Source: Anoplolepis gracilipes (Eukaryota; Arthropoda; Insecta; Hymenoptera; Formicidae). Taken from it: DNA of 64,000 nucleotides. How positions within the stretch are numbered: position 1 is the stretch's first letter; the number at the start of each line of letters is the position of its first letter. Below the pieces are notes generated by a model. The model ran no database searches, was not told where the DNA came from, and worked only from the letters and a program-made list of their open reading frames with translations. Both the position numbers and the translations under genes were made by a program. Shown piece by piece: positions 24,931 to 38,956 of the stretch. The stretch lies in NCBI RefSeq assembly GCF_047496725.1, contig NC_132970.1, forward strand, positions 15,661,501-15,725,500, given 5' to 3'.

Positions 24931-27235
24931 AAAAGGCGGAGTTGATAAAAAAAAAAAAAAAAAAAAAAAAAAGAAGAAATAAAAAAGAATATATTCTTCG
25001 TCGATCATAAATAGACAAACAATCTTTACGTTGAATTTTGGGGACTTGCTCTTTGCATTTAATGAGAATATTGATACAGAGATATTCTTTATAATTGGTT
25101 ACGTGTTGCTTGAAACAAAGTATAGATAAATTTTTCTTATATTCCTAAAAAATGAAGTAAATAATAAATATAGTAAATAATTATATATTTTTTATAACAC
25201 ATCGAATATTGGGAATAGAAAAATCGATCTTTGTCGAAATTAAGCCGCCGATATAGAACATATGCGTCATACAGCATCACGGACAAACTCCCAGAGCAAC
25301 CGTTGAGGAAGAAAAATATTTAGTGACAGTCCCCACATACCGAAGGGGTGGGGTACATCCCGTTTATTAGGGCTCTTATTAGCCCAGCATATGGACCAGA
25401 AGGGCAACTTCAGATAGCGATCGGCGCCAGTTTGGCCCTCCAAACGAGATCGCAGATACACACACGGCAGTTTACAGTAACAGGTCCTATTTCAAGGGAT
25501 TACAGATAGAGTCGTAATCTACATCGACCATCTTTCGCTTTTCGATCCGTCGACAGAGATGCAAATTGCGCGCTCCTTTCCGACCGCAAGGGATGAAGAA
25601 GAAAAAAAAAATAGAATAAAGAGTAAGCCGCGACGAGCGTAATATTACACTTCATCCCCTGCTGGTGTATCGTTTCGTACATTTCGAGATCCGTCGAGAT
25701 CGCGATGATAAAACATACTTGATATTTCATAACGTCGTCGAAGGAATACGAAGCGTGTTCGCTTGCGGAAACGTTCGTTCGGTGTGTCACATTCGAGATG
25801 AATCATCTAACTGTGTGACCTATAATAGCTTTCATCGTTTTTATTATAAAAGTCAAGAGCGAGAGAATCTATAAAAAAAAAGTCTCTTTTTCGTTCAATG
25901 ATAATACGATTATATCTTAAATAAAAAGTTTTAATTGATATCGTGCTTTGTAACGACAGGGAATTAAAAGTAAACGTATATTATTTTTACCTAAAATTTT
26001 TGATTGATATAAAATTATAAATAGTGTAAAATATAACATAATATTAAATTATAAATTACTTCAAGTTGTCTAAAATTTGATCCTCCATCTTCTTTCTCTC
26101 TCTCTCTTCTTCCTCTGCTCCTCTATATTTATACATATATACATGTATAATGTGTTTAGTTAAATACATACACTCATTGTCAATAATTTTTTTTCAAATA
26201 ATATAATTTTAAATAATAAGAATAAAATTTGTATTTTTTAAAAATAATAGCTATTTTGTTTTCCCATTCATATTAAAAAGCAATACAAGTGATAATATGT
26301 TATAAATGATTATTAAAAAATTCACTTTATTTTACATTATCGAATTTGTCATAAAATACCTTACAAAACTGTAAGTAAAATAGATATATTTAAAAAATAA
26401 AACTATTATAGACAATACTTAAACAAAAAATTTTTAAGTCTTTACAAAGTCATATAGAGAGATCTTCTTATATATATATATAAATAAACTAACTTATATT
26501 CTAATTTTTTTATAATTCTATTATTTAAAAAATAACTCAGTGTGTATGCACTTAAATCATAAATATACTGCATAGTTTTATGATTTCGTTAATCGGTAGA
26601 TGAAAAATAGATGAAAAATCGAAGCTTGACGACAACTAGTCACGGAATGTAAGGGTGTCGAAAATGTCCAATATGCGCGCACAATGGCGTCAACTAATTC
26701 AAATTAAAGCACTATTCGGGGCGTTTGTCGGCGAACGAACGGAACGGTCGAACGGTTACCGCGTTAGTTCACCTGATTTGGAGGCTTAATGAGCCCGTTG
26801 ACACTTTGATGCAAGGGCGTAGGTACCGCGCGCGTGTCGCCAGGGAATTGCCAGCTCAATAATTCAGAGCCCGACCGTAATGGAACTTGTCCGCGGGACT
26901 CGATCTATCATAGGAAATTGCACGGAGAGCCCTTTTACCAACGCTCATAAGAAACATACATATTAGAGGAATAACGGCCCGGCTCGCTCGCCTCGTAACC
27001 CGCTCTGTCGTTTCGCCTTCCGAGAATTGATTAGATCCCGGAAATCAAACGGACAAGCGTGTGTGGGTGGGTGTGTGTGCTCTGTGGAAAAACGTAATAT
27101 CCGCAAAAAGTATCCGCAACGATACTTCGTTGGCGCACGCGCTACAGTACGATGCGGGATATCTAGGAAAAAAAGAAAATGGTCAGCTTTGCCGACGTGA
27201 AATCTACCCGAGAAATTAAATAAATATAAGAAACT
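24931..27235. other. Intergenic DNA with poly(A) tract
   Basis: A run of more than 20 A lies at about 24949-24972. 25200-25870 has mixed composition, 25900-26600 is AT-rich, and 26640-27180 is CpG-richer. No gene, tRNA or clear repeat boundary is seen. Confidence 0.4.
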
Positions 27236-27242
27236 TATATAT

Positions 27243-27280
<38 letters not shown>
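27236..27280. repeat. (TA)n microsatellite
   Basis: Alternating TA of about 35 bases, followed by a T-run. Confidence 0.85.
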
Positions 27281-27289
<9 letters not shown>

Positions 27290-27291
<2 letters not shown>

Positions 27292-28557
27292 CATTTTTCT
27301 CGGAAGAATTTATTATTATTATTTCTTCTCTTCAGTAAAAAGATTCTTAGACGAGCGAAAACACAGTAGTATGTGTCTCGAGGAAAAATCAAATCGGAAT
27401 TGGTTAAAGCGTCCGTATGTGAAAAGGAAGCGAAGTGTGTGTTCCTGCAGAAAGAAAGGGCACGCGCGATTCCATATTTCCGACCTTCCGAAGAGAGAGA
27501 GAGAGCGCTCGCTCTCTTTCTCTCTCTCGACCAAGAGACTTTAGCGACGCCCCGTCGACGGGCGCGAAATGCCTCGGCGTCAAAAGCAAAGCTCAGAGGC
27601 AATCATGAGCTTTCGAATGCAAAACAGCAGCTTTCGCCTAGCGGCACTCGGCACTTTTACATTTAAATGTAAACTTGCTGAGTGCGCGCCGCAGAGCCGC
27701 CTCGCCGTATCCTCCCCCTTCCCATCATCTGGGGGGGTAGCTTCCAACCCCTTTCCGCTCTCGCTCTCTCTTTCTCTCTCTCACTCTCGCTCTCTTCACT
27801 CTTCCTCCCTCTCGGAGGACGTAGGCGATATGGCGGAGGCGCCTGGATTTAATATTTTACACCTCAAATGTTCGGCGCGCGCGCGAGAAATGCAAAACAG
27901 CTCGACAACCACCCTTCCATGCCCTTTCCGCTCATCCTCCCTCTCTGTCCCCTCTCCCCATTTCCTCCCCGGCCGTCCACAACGACTCGCTCTTTCAGCA
28001 CGGATTGGATTTAAAACGCGCTAATTTGTCGAGCACGACACGACCCACGCTTACAGGCTCTTACGTGTGGTCTGTATGAGTAACGCAGTTCGTACGCGCG
28101 CATTCGCGTGTCGTGTGCGTGCGTGCGTGCGTGCGTGCATGCGTATGTGTATGTGTATATGTATGTGTGTGTGTGTATATGGGCCACAGTGGGCCGCATC
28201 TAAATTTAAAATCTGCTTTGCATAATGCCCGACCCCGTCGCTCTGCGCTCTCGTCGTCGTTGTCGTCGTCGTCGTCGACCCGGCCCGGGGCCGCCTAATT
28301 GCGGGCTCGTTTCGGAGCTTCGTGTCCCTTCGACACCTACGGCGGCAACAGCCGTTCCCGAAAAACCGGCTCCTTCCGGGCCGCCGAGCCCCCTGGGCTC
28401 GCTTCCGTCACTTTGAATCGCCGGGCGAGATAACGCGCGACGTGCGCGAGTTGTCTCTCTCTTTCGTCAGCATGATCGATACGCGCCGTTTCGGGTGAGA
28501 TGATTGCCCATCGCGTGAAGCTCGAACGTCAAATGATCGATGGTCGCGCTCATTTAA
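27290..28557. promoter_or_regulatory. Second large CpG-rich island
   Basis: CpG-rich sequence with clustered CT/GA runs (about 27493-27530 and 27757-27800), a GCGATATGGCGGAGG word near 27828, a (TGCG)n run near 28113-28140 and a (CGT)n-like tract near 28253-28275. It resembles a promoter or regulatory island. Several overlapping frames of up to 151 codons have no recognisable domain. Confidence 0.35.
27643..27686. repeat. Extended imperfect hairpin
   Basis: An exact 18-base palindrome (TTTACATTTAAATGTAAA, 27656-27673) is extended outward by GCACTC.GCA on the left matching its complement TGC.GAGTGC on the right. This gives arms of about 21 bases with about three mismatches. The lack of a loop argues against a classical microRNA precursor; a dimeric binding site is possible. 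Confidence 0.6.
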
Positions 28558-29079
28558 GGGCCCAGTTTACTCTAGCAAAATAAGAAATTGATGATGGCTA
28601 TTAGGAATTTTTTAAAAGAATATTAGGAATTGATTCTTTTGACATTTTACATGTGCTTTTCTTGACGTTTAAACAGTACGTCAATATTTTTACAGCTTGA
28701 ATAATTAGTTATAATTAAAATTATATATTTTAATTTTATTGATATTTTTTCAAAAAAATATTAAATATTAATTTTTTAAACTCTATACTCTTAAGTTTAA
28801 TATCTTCAAAAAAATGTGTTCTCTTTTATTTAAAAAACAATTGAAGATATTCGATCTATTATTTTCACGATATTCATTATATCAACTTTGAAAATAATGT
28901 TTTAAGAAAAATGTTTGTTTTACAAATTAAATTGAAAATATACGCGCTATCTGTTCAAAGTCTGTCAGTTTGGCGAATTTTTCAATAAAATTTGAAAGAC
29001 ATATTTTTCAAGGACTATAGTTTCAGAAAATATTTTTTATAAATCGATTTTTTTGACCCTGTAAAGTAGACTGGGCTCC
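28558..29079. mobile_element. Candidate non-autonomous element with short inverted ends
   Basis: GGGCCCAGTTTACTCT at 28558 is matched in inverted orientation by AGTAGACTGGGCTCC ending at 29079. The 12-base core GCCCAGTYTACT differs at one position. The interior is AT-rich without a frame. A TTAA precedes the left end, but the right flank (TAAA) does not match exactly, so a target-site duplication is not established. A diverged inverted relative of the right half lies at 9479-9620. Confidence 0.45.
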
Positions 29080-30110
29080 TAAAAGACTCTCTCGAAAATG
29101 TGTTATATTAGAAAAGCAAACTTTAAGATATTTATATATACATGTTTTATTTGCTATTTTCTTTTATCCCTTATTGTCTTTTATTCGTCTATTAATAGCA
29201 TCTTGAAAGGCAACGAACGTTGCTCGTTTCATAAAAACTTGATTAAATTTCTGATTAATAATTAATGTTAACATGCTTTTAGAATTGTTGCTCATCATAT
29301 AATAAAACGCGTAATGAGAAGCTATAGCAAAGCGTTGTCTCAGCGAATTATTGATTCCTGTCTGTTTGAATATAATCAGAATTATAAAAGAGCTCTTTAA
29401 CACAGTTCTACCAAAAAAAAAAAAAAAAAAAAAAAAAAATGAAGCATTTTCTATAACTGACGGATTCGATTTCTAAGTAGCTCCTTTACATCACATGAGC
29501 AAAATTTGCAGTTAAAATATCAAAAAAAGTTAAAAGTTTTTTAAGTCGCTGAATATGAATCCAATATAAAAATTGATAAATTATAATAACAGAATTATTT
29601 ATAGATATCATAAATGTTTAGGTTTCTGCAAAAATTTAAATATACATTTTAAATTTGTCTATTTTAACATTAGATTTGCTTGAATAAAATACCTAACATT
29701 ATAAATTATTGAAAACTATTTCGTAGATCTTCAACAATCTAATTCATAATTTTTCCGTAATATTTAACCATAAGTTATACTATTATTGTAATCTTATTAA
29801 TCACAATCAACACAAGTTTCCTCTTGAGATCTGAAAGTCCTAATAATATATTTCTAATTTTGATTGCAATAAATTTCTCCAACACGTTACTTATCATAGC
29901 TCTATAATAATATATATAGAACAAAAAAATAACCCTTTTTCTTAACTTTAACTGTAAATTTCTCAAAAATTATGATTGCGGTGAAACAATTTGGAAACTG
30001 GAATCGTATTTAATATAAAAAAAAAAGTATGGGAAGTGACTAGTTTTATTCTTGTGTCGAAAAAAAATATTATTTTTTGTTGAAACTGTGTAATAGTCGG
30101 ATCAAATCGA
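29080..30110. other. AT-rich intergenic DNA with poly(A) tract
   Basis: A run of more than 20 A lies at about 29413-29439. No coding frame or repeat boundary is recognised. Confidence 0.4.
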
Positions 30111-30560
30111 TGTGAAATATTTCCGGCTGCCATTCAACGCGAAAGCCTGGTAGCGATTTTTCGCGCTAATTTCGCAGCACGAAATGGCATCGAGCGTAAC
30201 GGCGATGCGCCATTGAATGGTAATTAAAATTGCCGCTGAATATTCAGAGCGACCGCTTTAAAGGTGAATTTGCCGTCCGGACACGCCGCCCCATAATTTA
30301 CATCCATATAAGTGCGCCATTGGCGCGCGATATTGTGCGGCCAATTGCCAACAATTACCAATTACGTAGCGCGGTAACGAGGCGAAGCGCGCGCAATTGC
30401 TCAAACCGCCGCAAACCGACGTACGTGCGAGAACGTCGATGCTGCCTTCTTCCCGAGGCAGGAAGTCGATCGAAGGAAACTCATTTCGAGCAGTTCTTTC
30501 ATGACGAAGGATAACGATTGCGGCAATTTAGTCCAACGTTGCAACGCAATCTAAATCTGA
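30111..30560. other. CpG-richer island, possible conserved element
   Basis: This sharp compositional island has dispersed, partly inverted GCCATT words (about 30130, 30210 and 30318), ATTA cores and CGCG words. The pattern resembles a regulatory element rather than a gene. A 94-codon frame on the plus strand has no recognisable domain. Confidence 0.35.
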
Positions 30561-32505
30561 TGTATCGAGTGAGTATTATATTGCCGATACACGTACAGTG
30601 TTGTACATCATGATGTGGTACTTCCTTCTATATGAACAAAGAAACATGTCATTTCTTTTCTGTATAGGTATAGGAATAGTATATCGTTTTAAATTTATTT
30701 AGTGAATCAAATCAGAATATTTATAATTTCTAAATTTAAAATTTGTAATGTATTTAAAAAATATTATATGTGTGTGTGTTTATATTATATAATTTTTCTA
30801 AACGTACATATATATTTTTTTATTTCAGACGTAATAGAATTGATGGAAATCAAAATGTCTATTAAAGTACTTTGTACATCAAAATGTGAAATTTTCTCAT
30901 CTTTGAACAAAATAACAAGTCGTTTTTTTTGGATTAAAATAGCTATTGTTTTAAAATTTATAGCGAATTAAATGTGAACATTTATAATTTTTAAATTTAA
31001 TATTTGTAATATATTTAAAATACATATTTATATTAGATAACATTTAGATTTCTAAATGTGTGTATACTTATACTTTTTAAGTTTTAGTAGTGGAATTTAA
31101 AATGTCTATTAATTCCTCAACGTAATTGACGTTAATTTTTAATTTTTTTGTATAATACAGAATTATAATTATACATATAAATAATTTTATTGAGGAATGA
31201 TACGACTTTTAAGGTTAAAAAAAATTTATTGACTATATCATTAATTGGATTATATAACACTAATTACGTTTTAAAGACTTAATTATATAGACTTATAGCT
31301 ATTGCTATTGTCATTATTGGATATTTTATATCTCGCAGTTGTCGTAAAATACTTACAGTTAGTATAGTTAATCCTTCAGCAATAACAATGAAAATACTAT
31401 TTTTATTTAAACTTGATAGATAAATAATATCTGTCTAAAGTTTTATATAAAGTTTCTCATTCGATTCTTTAATAACAGAAAATGAATTGATTGCATTTTT
31501 CTTTCTACAACTTAATTTTTATTGTTTTTAAACAAAAAATTGTATCATTAATAAACAATATTTTTTATAGCTTAATTGTACCACTAATAAACAACATTTT
31601 AAAGTAATATTAAATAAATAAAATGCGTGTTATATTAACTGTCTTTTTTTATAATTAATAAGATAAACATGTCATTTTGCAATTGCTTAGAGAAATAATA
31701 ATTTGCTCATTATTCCTCACGAAATGCATAAGCAAAAATATTATAGGTAAATCTAATTTAATCTATATAATTATGCGTCCTTTATATAGAACTAAATTTT
31801 GCATGTACAAACTATCTATATAGAAATTCGTTCTATATCGAGCGAAAGAACGTACACTCATCGGCATTATTAATTCGCATATAAATTTAAGATCTGTATG
31901 CGGAGATAGATTATCGACATGTTCGAGGAAAAATTCGCCACGGCGGTCACAATCGAGGTCATTGTCCGATGTGCTTAATGTACTATTAAACGCAGTCATT
32001 GTGTCGGCGGCCGTCCATCGCGTTCACAAATTTACTTCCGTCGCTGCCTCCCCTTTCTCTCCACCGGTCCTTCTCGTTCATTCTGTCCGCCGAAGGACGA
32101 GGGCACGTGCCACCCTCGTTCCGAACGAGATACACGAAAGAGAGTGATCCCTCCCGCCCTCTCCGTTCGTCAAGTCTCCGGTCATCGGCATCCCCATGTT
32201 TTCAAATCTCTATTCTATCAAAGGAGAAAAAATCATATATCTCGCCAAATGGAGGTGGCATTCATATGCTAAGACATTTTGGCCCAAGACCCTTTTGGAC
32301 GATCCTTGCGGAGTCAACGCAATTTCCCCTTCCGTGGACTGAAATTTTTCAACCCCTTTGTAAGGCTTATTTTTATGGACCGTTCTTTGATACCGACCTC
32401 TTGTCCTTGTATTTTTTTAATGTGTGTATCATCCTTATGTAATATGTATTTTAAAATTTTAAATAATGTCGTAAAATTTAACAAATAAAAATTGTGAAAT
32501 CTTTT

Positions 32506-32510
<5 letters not shown>
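30561..32510. other. AT-rich intergenic DNA with a mixed patch
   Basis: 30561-31900 is AT-rich. 31901-32400 is of mixed composition and carries a 147-codon frame with no recognisable domain. No gene is called. Confidence 0.35.

Positions 32511-32550
<40 letters not shown>
32511..32550. repeat. (TA)n microsatellite
   Basis: A TA dinucleotide run of about 40 bases. Confidence 0.9.
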
Positions 32551-32551
<1 letters not shown>

Positions 32552-34930
32552 TACATGTTGCGAAAAAATAATATTTTTTAATAAAATATTTTTTCTTGAC
32601 AGACTTTGAGTTTTTCTTGGCAGAAAAAGAAGGAAATGTGCTCGCAAACCCTATATTCATAAACTTTTATGTTTTGTTTTCTTTAAATGAAGGTCTTGCG
32701 CGGTTCTGTATGATTTTTATCTCGCAATAAATTATTGAATTTTGTAAATCTCTCGGAGTCGTTCAGTGAACGGAGGATAACGCTGTACGGAGGCAGCGTT
32801 CGTAGAGGAGAATGTTGATGTAGCATCACAAATGCTGAAATTACCGAGTCGAGACGATGAATCTACTTTCATGTGAGAGAAAAGATGCACATTCCAATGT
32901 TGAAGATAATAAAAATTCATTTGAGGCTTTGTGTTTGTTCAACGAATCATATCCGACAAAGTTTAGCCGCTGAGCACAGTTAGATAACGATATAAATTTT
33001 CTATCATGTTACAATGTGATAGCGATATCAATTTCAAATATCAGCTTCTTATTTAGAACATGATATATAAATTTATCATTTATTACAAATCTAATTATAT
33101 GAAAATGTCCTCCGATAGTATTTTTATTTTCATGATTATTATATTTTATGAGCTTCTACAATTAACAATTTCTTAAATATCCCAAAATATAAAATCTAAC
33201 ATATTTTACATGTATTGTAAATTAAATTACACTTGAAAAATAATTAAATAAATTAACAATCATAAATAAATTAAATGAATTATAAATTACTGTGATCCTG
33301 ACAGTTGTTCCGCTTCTGTCTGATATGTGTCTGATGTCTCTTTTCTTGTTAATTTCTTATTATTGTGGAACACAATATTTATTCACGAAAACACGGTTAA
33401 TTCACGCAATACTTTGTACGATATTCCCAGTTACATAAAACACATACTTTATTATATTATATGACTTTATTATATTATATTATATTATGACAGACTTATA
33501 TTATTTTATATTATATTATGACAGAAAACAATATATTTGTATCTGTAATCTTCTATTAATACGATTATGGGTTATTAATTAGGATTGTTCAATCACATGA
33601 ATCATTAAGTAATTGCAAAAATTATAAGAAATAATCTCGTATTTTAAAGGGTAATTCTACGACATAGAAGAAGAGGTTCGTGTTATTGCCTTCTCGCTCG
33701 AGTGTCGCGCGACGCGCGACGCAACTGACAAGGCCAAGGCATGTCAACAATAGTACTCTGTACGTCGTGAAAAGCGAAGGTCGAATGCCACATGACAATC
33801 AATTTGTTACTACAACGAAATACATATTTAACGCAAAATAGATTTATGCGGAATATTCTATTCCTTCAATATTATATTAATTATTAAATAACTATTGATG
33901 TATCGATATGCTTATTCATTACTAATCAGTCGATTCTTATTTATTCGTATATTACAATATTACGTATTCTTAATTATTGAGAGATATTTTTTAATTCGAA
34001 TATATCTGGCATTCTTTATTTAAACCTTTCGCTTTAAAAATATATAAATAAATATATTTCGATTTAAATATAATTTGCTTATATATTTATCTCAAACTGA
34101 CAGAATAAATTAATATGTAAAATAATTCACACAAGTAATGGAAAAAGCCTTGATATATTATTTATATAATAGCTTTATGTCACGCGATTTATATGTATAA
34201 GATATATTACGGGTTTCGATTGTTTTTGGATTATCTAACGCATCTTAATTAATAATTAATCGCGTTGTACCATACAATATTAGAGCAACAATTGACATTA
34301 TTTTACATTTATATATTGCGTTTAAATCTTTGCGTTTAATTATTAAGTACATTAAGCCGTGTTATATTAATTATATAAGCGAAATATATAGTTTTTATGA
34401 ATTGTCCTATCGAAAATATAATAAAGTGCGCGTCGGGCAATTAACGTATCGGGAGTGCCGTGTAAAGTGTCGCGCGATCGTTTTATTCTATCGATTAGTG
34501 CGCGCACGACCGTAATTAGCTTATGCTATCGCGAGTGTATATGTGAATGCTATGAAAGAACAATAAAAAACGAACAAGAGTGGAGGAAATCCAGAGAGGC
34601 ATCGGGTCACAGGTGGAGCAAGAATTTAGAATTTATTTAATTTAATAATTGTCCGTTTATCTTCAATAATATTTTATATTATACTGCTCATCACACCGTT
34701 TATAATTTTTTAAAATATAAAATTTGCTTATAAAATTGCTTTATACAATTTTTTGTACTCTATGTTAATAAAATTAATAGATTTTTTTAAATTTTACTTA
34801 TTCTTAAAAAACAGCCGACTAGTTTCAGCAACTTTCTAATTGTCTCTTTGTATATACACATATAACTTTATGACAAGAATCGCGTTATTGATTCAAGACG
34901 CAAATATATTCTATCGTTTGTGTCTATAAA
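32551..34930. other. Intergenic DNA, mostly AT-rich
   Basis: Short tandem ATTATATT / TATTATGACAGA units recur at about 33450-33530. A CpG-richer patch at 34430-34620 could be an untranslated exon or enhancer, but nothing confirms it. No coding gene is recognised. Confidence 0.35.
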
Positions 34931-36956
34931 TTTAGTAATCTCGGTTCAGAGTGTTGTGTGAATATCAATTTAGCGGCAAGCGACGCGCGATAAAACTCAA
35001 ATAAGGGACACAGCCGGACGGCGTGCGTTCGAAAAGAGAGAGAGAGACAGAGAGACAGAGAAAGAGAGGGAGAGAGAGAGAGAGAGAGAGAGAGATCGAG
35101 AGTGCATACCTCTTGCCACCGTTACTGGCAGTTTCCTGCGATAACTCCGGCATTATATTATACTCGTCCGCGTCCCCGGCGAACGGGGGACGCGGACGGT
35201 TCACAATGGTCCACAATGACTGGGCCAACATTACGAATTAGGCTCGGTTACGCGTTTATTGCCGATTCCGGTCCGGGCGTTCAACGGCGTCGGGTGCGCT
35301 TTTGCACGTCGATGTCGGGGCGGAATCGACGACCGGGCGTCGCTGGCGCGACGCCACTGCCGTAGACGAGAAGTATTAGCATTGGTTAGCTTTATGGGGC
35401 GTTCAGTTCCGCCGTTCTCTCTCATTCCGACTCCCTGGCCCTCGCTATTTCGGCGCGGCGAGATAAAAAGAGAGAGGGAGAGAGATAGAGAGGGAGATAG
35501 CCGCCACGGGGTGCAGATCAATAAAATCTGTCTGTCTAGAAAAGTAATGCCAAATCGGCGGCTCTCCGCTCTCCCCAGAACACGAAGAATAAATGCCACA
35601 AAAGGAGCGGAACAACGAGCGATGGTTTAAACTTCGTCGATAAGTCGCCGATTTCACCGTCAAGTTTCCGCCGCTCGCGGGGAATTGCGGAAATGATTAT
35701 CTCGTTCGAGGAAATATTATCAAAGGGGAGAGATGGAGAAATATCGAGATTATATTCCGAGAAAGGGATCTTCTTAAACTGAATGAAAAAGTGTTCGACC
35801 AAATGCACACAGAAATAATATCAAGGCTGTAAGCGATGAAAAAAATAATAAGAGATTGAAAATATGTCGGAATAATGGAAAATTAATTACCGCCAAATTT
35901 AGATAATAAGCAAATATTTTGCGAAAATATTCGGAATCTTTTTGCGGGATTATTGATGTACGGGTCCTTTTTTTTTACCTCCCGTTAGTGTAGTGACTGG
36001 CGAGAGTCCGAGGGGGTGGAAATTGGGACGCGGTAATTATTAATCAATTTCCGTATTAATTGTTTTCTGGGCGGCGAGCTTAAGTGGTATGTTGTGTTCT
36101 GGTTCTTGGCAAGCTGTAACCAACTAAAGTGTCATGCGAGAAGATTAATTACGTCTATGGCTACGTTTTATGTGTGTCATACGAGCGGATACTCTCTCTC
36201 TTCTTCGGTCGCTCGATACGAACTCGAAGTAGGCGAGGTCACGTAAAATCAGTTTTCAAGAAAATCATCCAGAGAAGGACGCTTCGAGACGTACAATATG
36301 ATTAGGTTGAAAGCTTCCGACGAAACACGTTAGATCAGAACGTGGATTATAATAATAAAGAATTCAAATGTAGTGTAAAAACTATTAATAATTTATTACG
36401 ATAAAATATTTATAACCAAGAATCATTTTTATAATTATTTATTATTCACGATTAGTATCTTTAATTCATTTATACGCTATCAATATTCTAACCGTGAATA
36501 AATTTGTTTAAACAATATTCAATTGAAGTATACCAACGAAAGAAAAATTGAGATTATACAACGTACTTTATATATGTATATATTTTTCCAAACGAGAGAA
36601 GAAACTGGCTAGTCAATATAATGGTAAAGGGTTGCGCTACTTTTGGCAACTAAGCATGAATCTTGTAAGGCAAAGGTCTCATTAAGCGTCCTTCTTAAGG
36701 CAAACTTTATCATTTCCCCGAACAGACGTGACTCGCCGATTGTACTCAACAACTGTCGGGCTCCCTCTTTCGCAAGAGGGGGGAAAAAAAAGGGGTACAT
36801 GAAAATAAAAGAGATCCGCGGGAATGAGATTTCGCCAGTACTCTCGAGCCACGCGAAAGAGCCAAGTTAGTTTTATTTTACAATCCATCGGCTCCCGCGA
36901 CACGCAGGGTGGGCCTCGTCCTTCGGTGGGGTCGAAGAGAGACAGAAAGAGAGAGG

Positions 36957-36992
<36 letters not shown>

Positions 36993-37200
36993 AGATGGAG
37001 GAATCCTTCAGGATGGTTGGACGGGGGTGGAACGGCTGTCAACTAGTGTTTTAAAAGTTTGCGACAGCCTACAAATTGACTCGCTCAGTTCTTTTTAAAA
37101 GCACTGGCAACCAACCACGTCGTGTAAGCTCGTCTGTCCCCGGTATCAGGATCGTGTCGACGACTCTGAAAAATCCAGAAGTATTACCTCACCGCGCGAT
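34931..37200. other. GC-richer region with several (GA)n tracts
   Basis: GA-rich runs lie at about 35034-35096, 35467-35500 and 36940-36990, within CpG-richer DNA (35140-35700 and 36600-37200). Frames on both strands are Arg/Glu- or Ser/Leu-rich translations of the repeats. GAGA-type regulatory sequence is plausible. Confidence 0.35.
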
Positions 37201-38091
37201 CGGACGATTTTCGTTCAACAAATATATTATATTTAAGTATTTCTACCTTTTCTCGACGTATTTCAATCTGCTTTACTAAACAAAAATTAATTTATTTGAT
37301 AAGTTTTGTTGATATACAAAAATTTGTTTGCGATAAATTCTTCAAGATAAAACAATTGTGTTACACAAATTTTGTGTTATAAAATAGATATTTTATTGTA
37401 TTCATTTTTCGATATTTTATGGAATTAAATATATTAATAAGAGTATGGATATATATTTTTGAACTTAATTTTAAAAAGTTTATATTAATTTATTAATTTT
37501 AAGTAAAATTAATTATGATTTAATTACATTTTTATGCTTGGGGATAAAAATAGAAAGAGAGACTTGTAAAAATTATAGAAATAAACTTTTATATGAAAAC
37601 ATAAACTTGTTAGAAATGAAAGAGACACACATATATATAAAGTTGGAAAGTTTTATATCATTTTATACTTATTCTTGAAATACTGAACTGAATGAAATAT
37701 TGTCAATATATAATAGCTCATGTACCATTATTAGAGTATATATATCTTTGCATAAATGCACATGAATATATTATACGAAATCAATACGACCAAACATACA
37801 CAATAAATTGTATCGAGAGTCTTCCTCTCTGTCATCTATTGTACGTTCGATCACTATTCTCAAGAATATTGCTGAAAAGTTGCAGCTATTCTCGGACAAA
37901 TCGACTTCCATCCGAAGAGACGATTGACTTTGTAGAGCGAATATGTTTGCGTGCGATCCAAATCCAGGAAATTTAAAAGTATTTCGACGTAAAACGCGGC
38001 CGTTTCTCATATTTTCTATATGCAAGCACGTTCCGCCGAGGGCACGTTTGATACACTCTATTAGTCGCATCTCCCATCTGATTTATGTGAA
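37201..38091. other. AT-rich flank of the duplicated block
   Basis: No similarity to the sequence preceding the partner block at 45820 was seen, so the duplication edge lies near 38092. No gene is recognised. Confidence 0.4.
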
Positions 38092-38956
38092 GTTTTACTC
38101 TCTGCATTATTATATACATCTCCCTCATTCCTGACTCGCCGTAGCGAAGTTTAGTAGCTCGCGAATATTCCATTAGGAAAAGGGGATCAACGAATAGCCT
38201 GTCGACTTAACATCTAAATTTTCAGAAATATCGTGTAGCTTACGAATAGATACATTAAAATTAACTCGGATATTTTATATATTTCTTGTATTAAAAAACT
38301 TACACGTTTATGTCTCTAAAACTCATACTAAACATTGATTTAATTATTTGATTCCAATTATCTATGTCTGATAAAATTTTATTTTGTCAATAGTCGTCGT
38401 AGCAATTTTTATCGTGTATACTGGAACTACTATGTGTTAAGCAAGAATGTTAAATAAATTTTATCAAATAGTAATTTTTTAAATTTTGTAGAAAAAATTC
38501 CAAGTTTTAAGTATGTATATGTATAATAAATGAATAGGTTATTAATCTCTCGTCGATTTTTATTTATATTACAAAAAGAGATTTATGTCTTAAAAAATAA
38601 TATGCTATATATAAATAGCATAGTCTCGAGTTATAATGTCAAAGAACGAGTAATTAAAAAGCAGGTGAAAATCTCTTGACTTCTCTATTTCACACGTTGG
38701 TTCTTCAAACATCCTCCTCGATCCTATAAGTTCTGACAATAGCTCACTTCGTGACGATTCTGTCAGACTCCTTTAAGAATTATCCACAGTTCTTCGTGAA
38801 TTTTCCTTATTATTTGGATAGAATCGTCGGTGGACGTGGCGATTCGAACATGGAAAAGTTTTGCGAGAGAAAGAAAGGACTTCAAGCCACTGCCGTCTGT
38901 AAATAATCCTGGTAGAGAGTCTGACATTGTTGATTCATACTCCACGTGATTCTGCT
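38092..38956. repeat. Duplicated block: 3' end of the four-segment membrane gene
   Basis: This matches 45820-46689 nearly base for base, in the same orientation, with a few substitutions and small indels. On the minus strand it contains the downstream flank and the last part of the terminal exon of the gene at 46547-48958. The copied coding part has lost bases (near 38880), which shifts its frame. Similarity ends at CTGTA, where DDX31-derived sequence begins at 38957. Confidence 0.85.

Noticed and set aside
27643..27686. MicroRNA precursor
   Set aside because: The palindromic centre leaves no loop and the arms are too short for a normal precursor.
27569..28024. 151-codon plus-strand open frame
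   Set aside because: It is dominated by Ser/Leu/Pro from CT repeats, with no recognisable domain.
31999..32442. 147-codon plus-strand open frame
   Set aside because: No domain is recognised, the beginning is repeat-like Ser/Pro/Arg sequence, and there are no supporting splice or promoter signals.
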